From SELP01 sp035969385 (GTDB lineage: Bacteria; Pseudomonadota; Alphaproteobacteria; Rhodobacterales; Rhodobacteraceae), in assembly GCF_035969385.1 (NCBI RefSeq), contig NZ_JAYKKJ010000007.1, positions 124,001 to 188,000 of the forward strand: DNA of 64,000 bases, written 5' to 3'. Within the stretch, counting starts at the first letter, position 1; each line of letters begins with the position of its first letter. Shown here piece by piece: positions 24,731 to 33,691 of this stretch. Position numbers and translations under genes: made by a program. The notes beneath the pieces are model-generated. The model made no database searches. It was not told where the DNA came from and worked only from the letters and a program-made list of their open reading frames with translations.

Positions 24731-26425
24731 ATGGCGGGTTTGGAAAAGCGGATTGCGCAGGGGCGCGGCGATGAAGTGGCCGATCTGGTTCTGCGGGGCG
24801 GCCGGGTGCTGGATGTTGTCACGGGCGAGTTGATCGCGGGCGATGTGGCGATCTGCGGCGATACGATTGTCGGGATCGGGGCCGATTATGACGGGGCCGA
24901 GATCGTCAATGTGTCCGGTCTGACGCTGGTTCCCGGCTTCATCGACACCCACCTGCATATCGAATCGAGCCTGATCACCCCTTTCGAGTTTGACCGCTGC
25001 GTCACCCCGCGCGGCGTCACCACTTGCATCTGCGACCCGCATGAGATCGCCAATGTTCTTGGCGTTCCGGGGATCGAATACTTCCTAGAGGCCGCGACCC
25101 GGACGGTTCTGGACATCCGCGTGAACCTGTCGTCCTGCGTGCCCTCGACCGAGATGGAGACCGCAGGCGCGCGGATCGAGGCGGCGGACCTTGCCCCGTT
25201 GATGGCCCACCCCAAGGTGATCGGGCTGGCCGAGTTCATGAACTATCCCGGCGTGATCCACCGCGACCCGGCAGCCATGGCCAAGCTTGCGCTGTTCGAG
25301 GGCCGCCATATCGACGGGCATGCGCCGCTTTTGTCGGGCAAGGATCTGAACGCCTATGTCGCGGCGGGCATCCGCACCGAACACGAGGCGACCACCGCCG
25401 CCGAGGCCCGCGAGAAGTTGCAAAAGGGCATGCGCGTGCTGATCCGCGAGGGGTCGGTGTCGAAGGATCTGGATGCGCTTCTGCCGCTGCTGACGCCGCT
25501 GACTTCGGCCTATATGTGCCTGTGCACGGATGACCGGAACCCACTGGATATCGGGGAACATGGGCATCTGGACTACATGATCCGTCATGCCATCGCCGAA
25601 GGGGTCGATCCCGTCGCCATCTACCGCGCGGCCAGCCTGTCGGCGGCAGAGGCCTTTGGCCTGAAGGATCGGGGACAGATCGCGCCGGGCAAACGGGCCG
25701 ATATCGTGGCGCTGGGCAGTCTGGAGGGTTGCGACGCCCGCGCAGTCTGGGCCGGTGGGGTCCGGGTGGGCGAGGCCGCCTTTGCCGCCCGGTCCGAAAT
25801 CCCCCCCATCGGGCGCGGGTCGGTCAAGGCCCCGGCGATTGTTGCCGCCCATTTCCGCACTGCGTCGAACCGCGACCAGACCGATGTGATCGGCATTCTG
25901 CCCGGCAAGATCATCACCGAACACCTGCACGAGGAGATCCCGGTGCAGGACGGTGACAAGCGGCCCGACATTGCCCGAGACCTGATCAAGATCGCGGTGA
26001 TCGAACGGCACGGCAAGAACGGCAATGTCGCCACCGGCTTTGTGCACGGGTTCGAATTGAAGCGCGGGGCCATCGCCTCGACCGTCTGTCACGATCATCA
26101 CAACATCGCCGTGGTGGGGGCCGATTATGACGACATGGCGCTGGCGGCCAACCGGCTGGCCGAGATCGAGGGCGGGTTTGTCGTCACCGAAGGGGGCAAG
26201 GTTCTGGCGGAACTGGCGCTGCCGGTTGCCGGGCTGATGTCTTTGCTGACCTTTGAAGAGGTCCGCGACCGGCTGGTCGCCCTGCGGGACGCAGCGAAAT
26301 CGCTGGGGGTTATGTTGGAAGAGCCGTTTCTGCAACTGGCCTTCCTTGCCCTGCCGGTAATCCCGATGCTGAAAATCACCGACCGGGGTCTGGTCGATGT
26401 GGCCAAGTTCGAAATCATCGGCTGA
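24731..26425 (+). CDS. ade: Adenine deaminase
   Basis: 564 residues from ATG 24731 (GAGGGTAAC upstream). Amidohydrolase TIM-barrel enzyme of the YicP/Ade type: VPGFIDTHLHIESSLITP carries the metal-binding His pair, CDPHEIANVLG the next conserved stretch, and GHAPLLSGKDLNAY and CTDDRNP the later metal-site residues. The extra C-terminal domain typical of bacterial Ade (ERHGKNGNVATGFVHGF, STVCHDHHNIAVVG) is complete. It deaminates adenine to hypoxanthine. It follows the bhc cluster but is separated from it by the repeat unit, so it likely has its own promoter. Confidence 0.94.
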   Translation: MAGLEKRIAQGRGDEVADLVLRGGRVLDVVTGELIAGDVAICGDTIVGIGADYDGAEIVNVSGLTLVPGFIDTHLHIESSLITPFEFDRCVTPRGVTTCICDPHEIANVLGVPGIEYFLEAATRTVLDIRVNLSSCVPSTEMETAGARIEAADLAPLMAHPKVIGLAEFMNYPGVIHRDPAAMAKLALFEGRHIDGHAPLLSGKDLNAYVAAGIRTEHEATTAAEAREKLQKGMRVLIREGSVSKDLDALLPLLTPLTSAYMCLCTDDRNPLDIGEHGHLDYMIRHAIAEGVDPVAIYRAASLSAAEAFGLKDRGQIAPGKRADIVALGSLEGCDARAVWAGGVRVGEAAFAARSEIPPIGRGSVKAPAIVAAHFRTASNRDQTDVIGILPGKIITEHLHEEIPVQDGDKRPDIARDLIKIAVIERHGKNGNVATGFVHGFELKRGAIASTVCHDHHNIAVVGADYDDMALAANRLAEIEGGFVVTEGGKVLAELALPVAGLMSLLTFEEVRDRLVALRDAAKSLGVMLEEPFLQLAFLALPVIPMLKITDRGLVDVAKFEIIG

Positions 26426-26435
26426 AACGAAAGAA

Positions 26436-26455
26436 GCCGGGCGTTGCCGCCCGGC
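26436..26455. terminator. Bidirectional terminator hairpin between ade and the AGCS symporter
   Basis: Perfect eight-base-pair stem GCCGGGCG/CGCCCGGC with loop TTGC, set between two convergent genes. A-rich bases on the left (AACGAAAGAA) give a T-rich tail when read on the minus strand. Confidence 0.7.
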
Positions 26456-26493
26456 CAGTTTCACGAACAAGGGACGTTCGTGGGTGTTATGGC

Positions 26494-28041
26494 TCAGTTC
26501 TTGAACTTCCGGATCTGGCCCGACCGCAGGCGCGACAGGTAGCTGTCCAGCTCGCCCCTCACGATCGGCATCAGGAAGTAAAGCGCCACGATGTTGACAA
26601 CGGCCATGGCGAAGATCGCCGCATCCGAGAAGTCGATCACCGGGCTAAGGCTGGCGGCGGCGCCGATCACCACGAAGAGGCAGAAGATGATCTTGAACAC
26701 CAGTTCCGTGATTTTGCCTTCGCCGAACAGGTAGGTCCATGCCTTGAGCCCGTAGTAGGACCAGCTGATCATGGTCGAGAAGGCGAACAGGATCACCGCA
26801 AGCGCCAGCACATACTGGAACCAGCCAAAGGCCGAGGAGAAGGCGGCAGAGGTCAGGGCGACGCCCTTGTTGCCGTCCACGGTCTGGATGGTCGATGCGC
26901 CTTCGTCCAAGAGGTAAAGGCCGGTTGCCGGATCCTGGATCAACTGCCCGGTGATGATGATGACCAGCGCGGTCATGGTGCAGATCACCACGGTGTCGAT
27001 GAAGGGTTCCAGAAGCGACACGAATCCTTCGGTGATCGGTTCCTTGGTCTTCACGGCAGAGTGCGCGATGGCGGCAGAGCCGACCCCGGCCTCGTTCGAG
27101 AAGGCGGCCCGCTTGAAGCCCTGGATCAGCGCGCCGACCATACCGCCCGCAACACCGGCCCCGGTAAAGGCGCCCGCAAAGATCTGGCCAAAGGCCCAAC
27201 CGATCTTGTCGATATTCATCAACAGGATGATCAGCGCGGCGGCGACATACATCACCCCCATGAAGGGCACGACCTTTTCAGTGACGCTGGCGATGGATTT
27301 CAGCCCGCCGACGATCACAAGGAAGACGATCACGGCAAAGACCACCCCGGTGATCCAGCCCGGATAGTCACCGATCACATTGGTCAACTGGGCATGGGCC
27401 TGATTGGCCTGGAACATGTTGCCGCCGCCGAAGGCGCCAAGGATGCAGAAGATCGCGAAAAGCACCGCAAGGAACTTGCCCGCGGGCAGGCCACGTTCGG
27501 CAAAGCCCTTGGTCATGTAATACATCGGGCCACCGGAGACGGTGCCGTCGTCGTATTCATTGCGGTATTTGACGCCCAGCGTACATTCTGTGAATTTCGA
27601 TGCCATGCCCAGAAGACCGGCAAGGATCATCCAGAAGGTCGCGCCCGGGCCGCCGATGCCCACGGCCACCGCCACACCGGCGATGTTGCCAAGGCCGACG
27701 GTGCCGGACAGGGCGGTTGCCAGCGCCTGAAAGTGGCTGACCTCGCCCGCGTCGTTCGGGTCCGAATAATCGCCCCGGACAAGCCGGATCGCGTGGCCGA
27801 AGGTGCGGAACTGCACGAAGCCGAAGTAGAGCGTGAAGACGGTCGCCGCAATCACCAGCCACATCACGATCCAGGGGAAGCTTGTCCCCGGAAACGGGCT
27901 GAAGATGAAGTTGACGAACCAGCCCGTCGAATTGGCGAAGACTTCGTTCACCTTTTCATCAAGGCTTTGGGCCATGGCCGGGGCGGCGCCCAAGGCAAGG
28001 CCGGTCGCGGCCAGCGCCGCGGATTTGAAAATGCGTGTCAT
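26494..28041 (-). CDS. Sodium:alanine/glycine symporter (AGCS family)
   Basis: 515 residues with about ten hydrophobic helices. The N-terminus reads as a cleavable signal peptide (KSAALAATGLALGAAPAMAQ), which is found in some but not all AGCS proteins. Family stretches include ATALSGTVGLGNIAGVA, GPGATFWMILAGLLGM, VSGGPMYYMTKGF and FSNEAGVGSAAIAHSA. It would import a small amino acid with sodium; the exact substrate (alanine, glycine or similar) cannot be told. It follows the usp gene by 18 bases on the same strand and is divergent from an Lrp-type regulator that is the natural candidate controller. Confidence 0.92.
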   Translation of the reverse strand: MTRIFKSAALAATGLALGAAPAMAQSLDEKVNEVFANSTGWFVNFIFSPFPGTSFPWIVMWLVIAATVFTLYFGFVQFRTFGHAIRLVRGDYSDPNDAGEVSHFQALATALSGTVGLGNIAGVAVAVGIGGPGATFWMILAGLLGMASKFTECTLGVKYRNEYDDGTVSGGPMYYMTKGFAERGLPAGKFLAVLFAIFCILGAFGGGNMFQANQAHAQLTNVIGDYPGWITGVVFAVIVFLVIVGGLKSIASVTEKVVPFMGVMYVAAALIILLMNIDKIGWAFGQIFAGAFTGAGVAGGMVGALIQGFKRAAFSNEAGVGSAAIAHSAVKTKEPITEGFVSLLEPFIDTVVICTMTALVIIITGQLIQDPATGLYLLDEGASTIQTVDGNKGVALTSAAFSSAFGWFQYVLALAVILFAFSTMISWSYYGLKAWTYLFGEGKITELVFKIIFCLFVVIGAAASLSPVIDFSDAAIFAMAVVNIVALYFLMPIVRGELDSYLSRLRSGQIRKFKN

Positions 28042-28059
28042 GTATGTCCCCCTGAAGGC

Positions 28060-28494
28060 TTACGGCACGATGGTGACGGGCACGGGTGCGGCCTGTGCAA
28101 GGCTGCCCGCGACCGACCCGAAGATGCGGCTGGCCATGCCGGAATGCCCGGTGCGGCCGATGACGATCTGGTTGGCGCCCGCCTCTTTCGCGGATGCGGC
28201 CAGAACCTCGGCGATATGGCCGTATTTGACCGAAGCCTCGACCGGGACGCCCGCGTCGCCAAGGCGCGACAGGACCGGGTCGATCAACGCGCTTTGCGCG
28301 CGCGCCAGTTCCTCGCTGCGGCGCTTGTGGCGCTCTTCCAGCTCGGTCGGTGTCAGGAACGAATAGGGTGACCATTCCAGCACATGGACCAGCAGCACGC
28401 TGCCGCCCTGTGCCTTGGCGCGATCGACCGCGAACTCCAGCGCCCGGTTTGCGCTTTCGCTGCCGTCAAAGCCGACGACGATTTTTTGGGGCAT
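28060..28494 (-). CDS. Universal stress protein (UspA family)
   Basis: 144 residues, single Usp domain. KIVVGFDGSESANRALEFA at the N-terminus and IVIGRTGHSGMASRIFGSVA near the C-terminus supply the ATP-binding G-2x-G-9x-G(S) pattern, so it is likely of the nucleotide-binding type. It is first gene of a two-gene unit with the AGCS symporter, a pairing that suggests the protein modulates or signals transport; that is inference. Confidence 0.92.
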   Translation of the reverse strand: MPQKIVVGFDGSESANRALEFAVDRAKAQGGSVLLVHVLEWSPYSFLTPTELEERHKRRSEELARAQSALIDPVLSRLGDAGVPVEASVKYGHIAEVLAASAKEAGANQIVIGRTGHSGMASRIFGSVAGSLAQAAPVPVTIVP

Positions 28495-28582
28495 CTTGTC
28501 CCTCCCTCTTTTGATTATGTCCCTTTGGACAGGGTCAGTATGCCATTGAAATCGGCGGAAATGATCGCCTCATTTTCCTTGA

Positions 28583-28602
28583 TTTCGGAAAATTTCCGGA
28601 AA
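28583..28602. promoter_or_regulatory. Palindromic Lrp-type operator candidate
   Basis: TTTCGGAAAATTTCCGGAAA: a core palindrome GGAAA-A-TTTCC followed by another GGAAA half. It lies about 40 bases before the Lrp-type gene and about 90 before usp, in an AT-rich gap, and may be the site of autoregulation and control of the divergent transporter unit. Inference from position and symmetry. Confidence 0.45.
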
Positions 28603-28640
28603 TACTCGAGTGAAACGCGGCATGAGTGGGAAAATTTACA

Positions 28641-29099
28641 ATGGATACATTGGATATCCGTATTCTTTCTGTTCTTCAGAAAGACGGGCAGATTTCGATG
28701 GCCCGCCTGTCGGAAGAGGTCGGGCTATCCCTGTCGGCCTGTCACCGGCGGGTAAAACTTTTGGAGCAGTCCGGCAAGATCGCGAATTACGCGGCGCGGT
28801 TGAACCGCCGCGCAATCGGGCTGGAAATTCAGGTTTTTATCGAGGTGCAGCTGACCAGCCAGCGGCGCGAGGATATCGCTGCCTTTGAAGAAGCCATCGC
28901 GCGGATGCCCGAGGTTCTGGAATGTCACCTGATCTCGGGCGAGTTCGATTACCTGATGCGGGTGGCGGCGCGGGATACAAGCGCCTACGAGGCGCTCTAT
29001 CGCAACCGTCTGTCTGACATTCCGTCGGTGGCCAAGATGAAAACCCTGCTGAGCCTGTCGACCGTCAAGGAATTCCGGGGCTTCTATCTGGAAGGGTAG
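28641..29099 (+). CDS. Lrp/AsnC family transcriptional regulator
   Basis: 152 residues from ATG 28641 (a GTG at 28626 is possible but the MDTLDIRIL start is typical). N-terminal HTH (ISMARLSEEVGLSLSACHRRVKLLE) and C-terminal RAM-type ligand domain (VIEVQL-like sheet, EVLECHLISGEFDYLMRV). It is divergent from usp and the AGCS symporter, so an amino-acid-responsive control of that unit is the simplest reading. Confidence 0.93.
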   Translation: MDTLDIRILSVLQKDGQISMARLSEEVGLSLSACHRRVKLLEQSGKIANYAARLNRRAIGLEIQVFIEVQLTSQRREDIAAFEEAIARMPEVLECHLISGEFDYLMRVAARDTSAYEALYRNRLSDIPSVAKMKTLLSLSTVKEFRGFYLEG

Positions 29100-29127
29100 G
29101 GGCCGGGTGTCCCGGCCCCTATCGCTA

Positions 29128-30861
29128 TCAGGCGGCCTTGGCGGTTTCCGGCGACAGGGCCGCCAGCGCATCGAACTGCGCAAGGAAGACCTCGCCGGTC
29201 AGATCGTCAAGGAAGTGCGTCTTCTTCAGCCGGTCCATGACCGGGCCTTTGACCTCGGACAGGTGGAACCGGACGCCCAGCTCCTTCAGGCGGGTGTTGA
29301 TCGCCTCGAGGCTTTCGAGGGCGGACATGTCCACCTCGTTCACTGCCGGGCACATCAGCACCACGTCGCGGATCGGGCAATCCTGCACCACCCGGTCAAG
29401 GATGTAGTCCTCGAGGAAGCGGGCGTTGGCGAAATAGAGGCTTTCGTCGACCCGGATGGTCAGCAGGCTGGGCGAGGTCAGCACCGCGTGCCGCTTCACG
29501 TTGCGGAAGTGTTGGGTGCCGGGGACAAGGCCCACCTCGGCGATATGCGGCTTGGAGGTTTTGTAGAGGTGCAGGGCGATGGACAGGATCACGCCCGCCG
29601 ACACGCCCGCCTCGACCCCCATGGCCAATGTCACGGTGATGGTGGCGGCCACGGCAAGGAAATCGGCAAAGGAATAGCCCCAGGCCTTTTTCAGGATCGA
29701 CAGGTCCACAAGCGACAGGACCGCGACGATGATCGTGGCGGCCAGCGTCGCCTTCGGCAGGAAGAAGACCAGCGGCGTCAGGGCGACGGCGGCGATGGCA
29801 AGGCCCACGGCGGTAAAGGCCCCGGCGGCGGGGGTTTCGGCGCCCGCGTCAAAGTTCACGACCGAGCGGGCAAAGCCCCCGGTGACCGGATAACCGCCGG
29901 TGAAGGCCGCGCCGACGTTCGCCATGCCAAGGCCGATCAACTCCTGATCCGGCTTGATCCGCTGCCGCTTCTTGGCTGCCAAGGTCTGCGCGACCGAGAT
30001 GGATTCGACGAAGCCGATGATGGAGATCAGGATCGCGGGGATCAGAAGCTGGCCCACAAGTTCCGACGACAGGTCGGGCAGGGTCAGGGGCGGCAGGCTT
30101 TGCGGCACCTCGCCCACGACGGCGACGCCCCGGTCGGCCAGTCCCAGACCCCATGTGGCGACGGTGGTCGCCACCACGGCGGCAACCGGCCCGGCCTTCG
30201 TGATCACATCGGCAAGGCGCGGGCCAAGCCCGTAGCTGCGCAACAGCGGCTTCAGCCCCTTGCGGACCCAGAACAGGAAGGCCGTGGCGGCAATGCCGAT
30301 GATGGCGGTGATCAGGTTCATCTGTCCTAGGTTGTGCCACAGGCTTTCCAGCCGATGGATCAGCGTGTGTCCTTCGCTTTTGATGCCCAGGATATGGCCG
30401 ACCTGACTGGTGGCGATCAGGATGCCCGAGGCGGTGATGAAGCCCGCGATGACCGGGTGCGACAGGAAGTTGGCGATGAAGCCTAGACGAAGGAAGCCAA
30501 GGATCAGCAGGAAGACCCCCGACAGAAACGCAAGCGTCAGCGCGGCGGCGGCGTATCCCATCGTCCCGCTTTCGGCGACTTGCCCCACGGCGGCGGCGGT
30601 CATCAGCGACACAACCGCGACCGGCCCGACCGCCAGCGCCCGGCTGGTTCCGAACATGGCATAGAAGATGATCGGCACGATCGAGGCATAGATACCCGCC
30701 TCGGGCGGCAGCCCGGCGAGCAGGGCATAGGCCAGTGATTGGGGGACCAGCATGATCGTCACGATCACGGCGGCGATCAGGTCGTTCGATAGGGCGCCCG
30801 TGTCGTAGGTCCGGCCCCAGTCAAGGATCGGCATGTAGCGGGCGAGGGTCTTGGGGATCAT
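29128..30861 (-). CDS. SulP family anion permease with STAS domain
   Basis: 577 residues. It has the SulP membrane domain (LIAAVIVTIMLVPQSLAYALLAGLPPE signature near residues 28-54; about eleven to twelve helices). A cytoplasmic STAS domain follows near 440-560 (LTIRVDESLYFANARFLED, VVLMCPAVNEVDMSALESLE). Substrates of SulP proteins include sulfate and bicarbonate. As last gene of a sulfide/persulfide operon it may export or import sulfate or sulfite; this is context-based. Confidence 0.92.
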   Translation of the reverse strand: MIPKTLARYMPILDWGRTYDTGALSNDLIAAVIVTIMLVPQSLAYALLAGLPPEAGIYASIVPIIFYAMFGTSRALAVGPVAVVSLMTAAAVGQVAESGTMGYAAAALTLAFLSGVFLLILGFLRLGFIANFLSHPVIAGFITASGILIATSQVGHILGIKSEGHTLIHRLESLWHNLGQMNLITAIIGIAATAFLFWVRKGLKPLLRSYGLGPRLADVITKAGPVAAVVATTVATWGLGLADRGVAVVGEVPQSLPPLTLPDLSSELVGQLLIPAILISIIGFVESISVAQTLAAKKRQRIKPDQELIGLGMANVGAAFTGGYPVTGGFARSVVNFDAGAETPAAGAFTAVGLAIAAVALTPLVFFLPKATLAATIIVAVLSLVDLSILKKAWGYSFADFLAVAATITVTLAMGVEAGVSAGVILSIALHLYKTSKPHIAEVGLVPGTQHFRNVKRHAVLTSPSLLTIRVDESLYFANARFLEDYILDRVVQDCPIRDVVLMCPAVNEVDMSALESLEAINTRLKELGVRFHLSEVKGPVMDRLKKTHFLDDLTGEVFLAQFDALAALSPETAKAA

Positions 30862-30954
30862 TGCAGTAATCCAAAGGCGAAAGAGAAAAGGGCCGACAGG
30901 GGGGCCTGCCGGGGTCCCGACCCGCCCCGTTCTTGGGGCGGTCCGGTGCGTTTG

Positions 30955-32631
30955 TTAGCTGGAAACCGTTACTTTTTCCGGTTTGACCATCCATTCGCGG
31001 CCACGCAGCATGGCCTTCCAATAGATCGGCGGCAGGGCGGTTTCCTTCAGCCACCAGGCCAGCCGCGTCGGCTTGGTCCCGTTCAGCAGCCATTTCGGGA
31101 AAGAAGGCAGCAGCGCACCGCCATAGCCAAACTCGGCCAGAACGATCTTGCCACGCTCAACGGTCAGCGGGCAGGAGCCATAGCCGTTGTATTGCACCTG
31201 CGGGCCCTTGCCGTCGATGTCGGCGGCCAGATTGGTGGCCACGATGGGGGCCTGCATCCGGGCGGCGGCGGCAGTTTTGGCGTTGGGGGCGTTCATCACG
31301 TCGCCAAGGCTCCAGATGTTGTCATAGGTCTTGTGGCGCAGGGTGGCCTGATCCACATCGACCCATCCAGCGGCATCGGCCAGCGGCGACACGCGGATGA
31401 AATCGGGCGCGGTCTGCGGCGGGGTGACATGTATCATGTCGAACTCGACCGTGACCCGTTCCTTCGGTGTGTCCGGTTTGGCCACTTCGAAGGTGGCCGT
31501 GCGGGCCGTGCCATCCACAGCCACAAGGTTGTGGAAGAAGTTCAGCGTCGCGTCGTATTTCTGGACATATTCTTCAAGCGCGGGGACGTAATCCTTGACC
31601 CCGAACAGCACGCCGCCCGCGTTCATGAACTGGATGTCGATGTCCTTCAGCACGCCGGTCCGGAACCAGTGGTCGCCGGACAGGTACATCGCCTTTTGCG
31701 GGGCACCCGCGCATTTGATCGGCATCGGTGGCTGGGTGAACAGGGCGCGGCCCTCTTTCAACTCTTTCACCAGCTTCCAAGTGTAGGGGGCCAGATCATA
31801 GCGGTAGTTGGAGGTGACGCCGTTCTTGCCCAGCGTTTCTACCAGTCCCTCGACCTTGTTCCAGTCGAGTTTCAGCCCCGGCGTGACGACCAGACGTTTG
31901 TAGCCGACAACCCGGCAGCCATCGAGGATAACGGCATTGTCCTTGGGCTCAAAGGCCGCGACGGCGGATTTGATCCAATGGACCCCTTTGGGGATCAGGC
32001 TGCCCATGGTCTTGGCGGTGTCCTGCGCGTCAAAGACGCCGCCGCCAACCAAGGTCCAGCCGGGTTGGTAGTAGTGGATGTCGGCGGGGTCGATGATGGC
32101 GATGTCCAGATCGGGCTTGCGCGCCTTCAGCGACGAGGCGACCGAGATGCCGCCCGCGCCCGCGCCGACGATCACCACGTCATAGCTGGCGTCGGTCTGG
32201 GTCGTCGGGGTCTTGCCGCCGTTGACAATGCGGCGCACCACACCGCCCATGTCATAGCCCGCCGCCTTGGTGGCCGACAGGATGTCCGCCGGGGCCATTG
32301 TCGCCGCCTGGCTGAGCGACCAGAGCGTCGCCGACCGGGTGCCGGTCCGGCAGTAGGCAAGCACCGGGCCGGGCAGGGTATCAAGCGCGGTCCCGAAATC
32401 GGCGGCGTCCTGATCGCTTACCTTGCCGGCGACGATCGGCAGATAGGCGATTTCCAGCCCCGCGGTTTTCGCGGCGGATTCGATCTCTTCATAGGTCGGC
32501 TGATCCGCGGCCTCGCCATCGGGGCGGTTGCAGATGATCGCGCGGAAGCCCGCGGCCTTGATCGCGTCGATGTCGGAGGCAGCGATTTGCGGCGAAACCG
32601 AGATCCGCGATGAAATTGTCTTGATGTCCAT
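30955..32631 (-). CDS. Fusion of DUF442/phosphatase-like domain and sulfide:quinone oxidoreductase-like flavoprotein
   Basis: 558 residues. Residues 1-~110 are the DUF442 (TIGR01244) domain, a tyrosine-phosphatase-like fold with the Cys-loop LAYCRTGTRSATLW. After a linker, VVIVGAGAGGISVASSLKAR starts an FAD-binding oxidoreductase of the SQR/flavocytochrome c type, with VTPGLKLDW and the late IWSLGDVMNAPNAKTAAAAR FAD stretch. SQR oxidises sulfide to persulfide and reduces quinone. Together with the downstream-neighbour dioxygenase it forms a sulfide detoxification route. Which cysteines take part in catalysis cannot be proved by eye. Confidence 0.88.
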   Translation of the reverse strand: MDIKTISSRISVSPQIAASDIDAIKAAGFRAIICNRPDGEAADQPTYEEIESAAKTAGLEIAYLPIVAGKVSDQDAADFGTALDTLPGPVLAYCRTGTRSATLWSLSQAATMAPADILSATKAAGYDMGGVVRRIVNGGKTPTTQTDASYDVVIVGAGAGGISVASSLKARKPDLDIAIIDPADIHYYQPGWTLVGGGVFDAQDTAKTMGSLIPKGVHWIKSAVAAFEPKDNAVILDGCRVVGYKRLVVTPGLKLDWNKVEGLVETLGKNGVTSNYRYDLAPYTWKLVKELKEGRALFTQPPMPIKCAGAPQKAMYLSGDHWFRTGVLKDIDIQFMNAGGVLFGVKDYVPALEEYVQKYDATLNFFHNLVAVDGTARTATFEVAKPDTPKERVTVEFDMIHVTPPQTAPDFIRVSPLADAAGWVDVDQATLRHKTYDNIWSLGDVMNAPNAKTAAAARMQAPIVATNLAADIDGKGPQVQYNGYGSCPLTVERGKIVLAEFGYGGALLPSFPKWLLNGTKPTRLAWWLKETALPPIYWKAMLRGREWMVKPEKVTVSS

Positions 32632-32704
32632 ATGTCCCGTTCCTGTGCTGTGCCGCCCAAAGGTGGCAAGGCCCGGCGCTGTGGCCGGGCCTTTAAAAGT
32701 GTCT

Positions 32705-33589
32705 TCAGAGGCCGTTGACCGGCACCTTCAGCATCTTCTTGCCGTCCTTGTCGGTCGGAATTTCGCCCGCGCGCATGTTCACCTGCAGCGAGGGGATGAT
32801 CAGCTTGGGCATATCAAGGGTCGCATCGCGTTCGGTGCGGAACTTGACGAAATCGTCTTTGGTCTTGCCGGTGCCGACGTGGATGTTGTGTTCCCGTTCT
32901 TCGCCCACGGTGGTTTCCCATTTGATGTCGCGACCGTTGGGGCCGTAGTCGTGGCACATGAACAGGCGGGTTTCATCGGGCAGCTCCAGCACCCGCATGA
33001 TCGAATCGTAGAGGATGCCGGCATCGCCACCCGGGAAATCGGCGCGGGCCGATCCGCCGTCGGGCATGAACAGTGTGTCGCCAACAAAGGCCGCGTCGCC
33101 GATGACATGGGTCATGCAGGCGGGGGTATGGCCGGGGGTGTGGATCGCGAACCCGGTCATGGTACCGATCTGGTAGGTGTCGCCGTCCTTGAACAGCCGG
33201 TCGAACTGCGACCCGTCGCGCTGGAATTCGGTGCCTTCGTTGAAGACCTTGCCAAAAGTGTCCTGCACGATGGTGATGTTTTCACCGATGCCGATTTTGC
33301 CGCCCAGTTTGTCCTGAATGTAGGGCGCGGCGGACAGGTGGTCGGCGTGGACATGGGTTTCGATCTGCCATTCCAGCTTCAGCCCGTTGTCCTGCACGAA
33401 CTTGATGATTTCGTCGGCGTTTTCATAGGTGATCCGCCCGGCGGCATAGTCGATGTCCATGACGCTGTCGACGATGGCACAGGCGTTCGAATTAGGATCC
33501 TTGACCACATAGGAAATCGTGTTTGTCGCCGGGTCGAAAAACGCGGTGACCTCGGGTTTGACCGAAAGATCGGTGGACGGAATGGCCAT
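32705..33589 (-). CDS. MBL-fold persulfide dioxygenase (Blh/ETHE1-like)
   Basis: 294 residues from ATG 33589 (GAGGAG upstream on the minus strand). The metal-binding motif ETHVHADHLSAAPY is followed by HTPGHTPACMTHVIGD and FVGDTLFMPDGGSARADFPGG, and by the last His in MCHDYGP. The GGSARADFPGG stretch is typical of persulfide dioxygenases, which oxidise glutathione persulfide to sulfite. It precedes the SQR fusion gene by 73 bases on the same strand. Confidence 0.92.
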   Translation of the reverse strand: MAIPSTDLSVKPEVTAFFDPATNTISYVVKDPNSNACAIVDSVMDIDYAAGRITYENADEIIKFVQDNGLKLEWQIETHVHADHLSAAPYIQDKLGGKIGIGENITIVQDTFGKVFNEGTEFQRDGSQFDRLFKDGDTYQIGTMTGFAIHTPGHTPACMTHVIGDAAFVGDTLFMPDGGSARADFPGGDAGILYDSIMRVLELPDETRLFMCHDYGPNGRDIKWETTVGEEREHNIHVGTGKTKDDFVKFRTERDATLDMPKLIIPSLQVNMRAGEIPTDKDGKKMLKVPVNGL

Positions 33590-33619
33590 GATGAACTCCT
33601 CGTGTTCTGTCGTTCGGGG

Positions 33620-33638
33620 ATATGTCGTCTTTACATAT
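33620..33638. promoter_or_regulatory. Inverted repeat upstream of the persulfide dioxygenase gene
   Basis: ATATGT and ACATAT separated by seven bases, within an unusually AT-rich 100-base gap that also has AATATT (33642-33647) and GTATAC (near 33663). It starts 31 bases before the dioxygenase start codon, a fitting place for the operator or promoter of the sulfide operon. The binding protein is likely the adjacent Crp-type regulator or a BigR/SqrR-type factor elsewhere. Confidence 0.45.
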
Positions 33639-33691
33639 CGCAATATTGGAATGTGTATGTCTGTATACAAGGGGGGTGTCAAGAAATTCTG

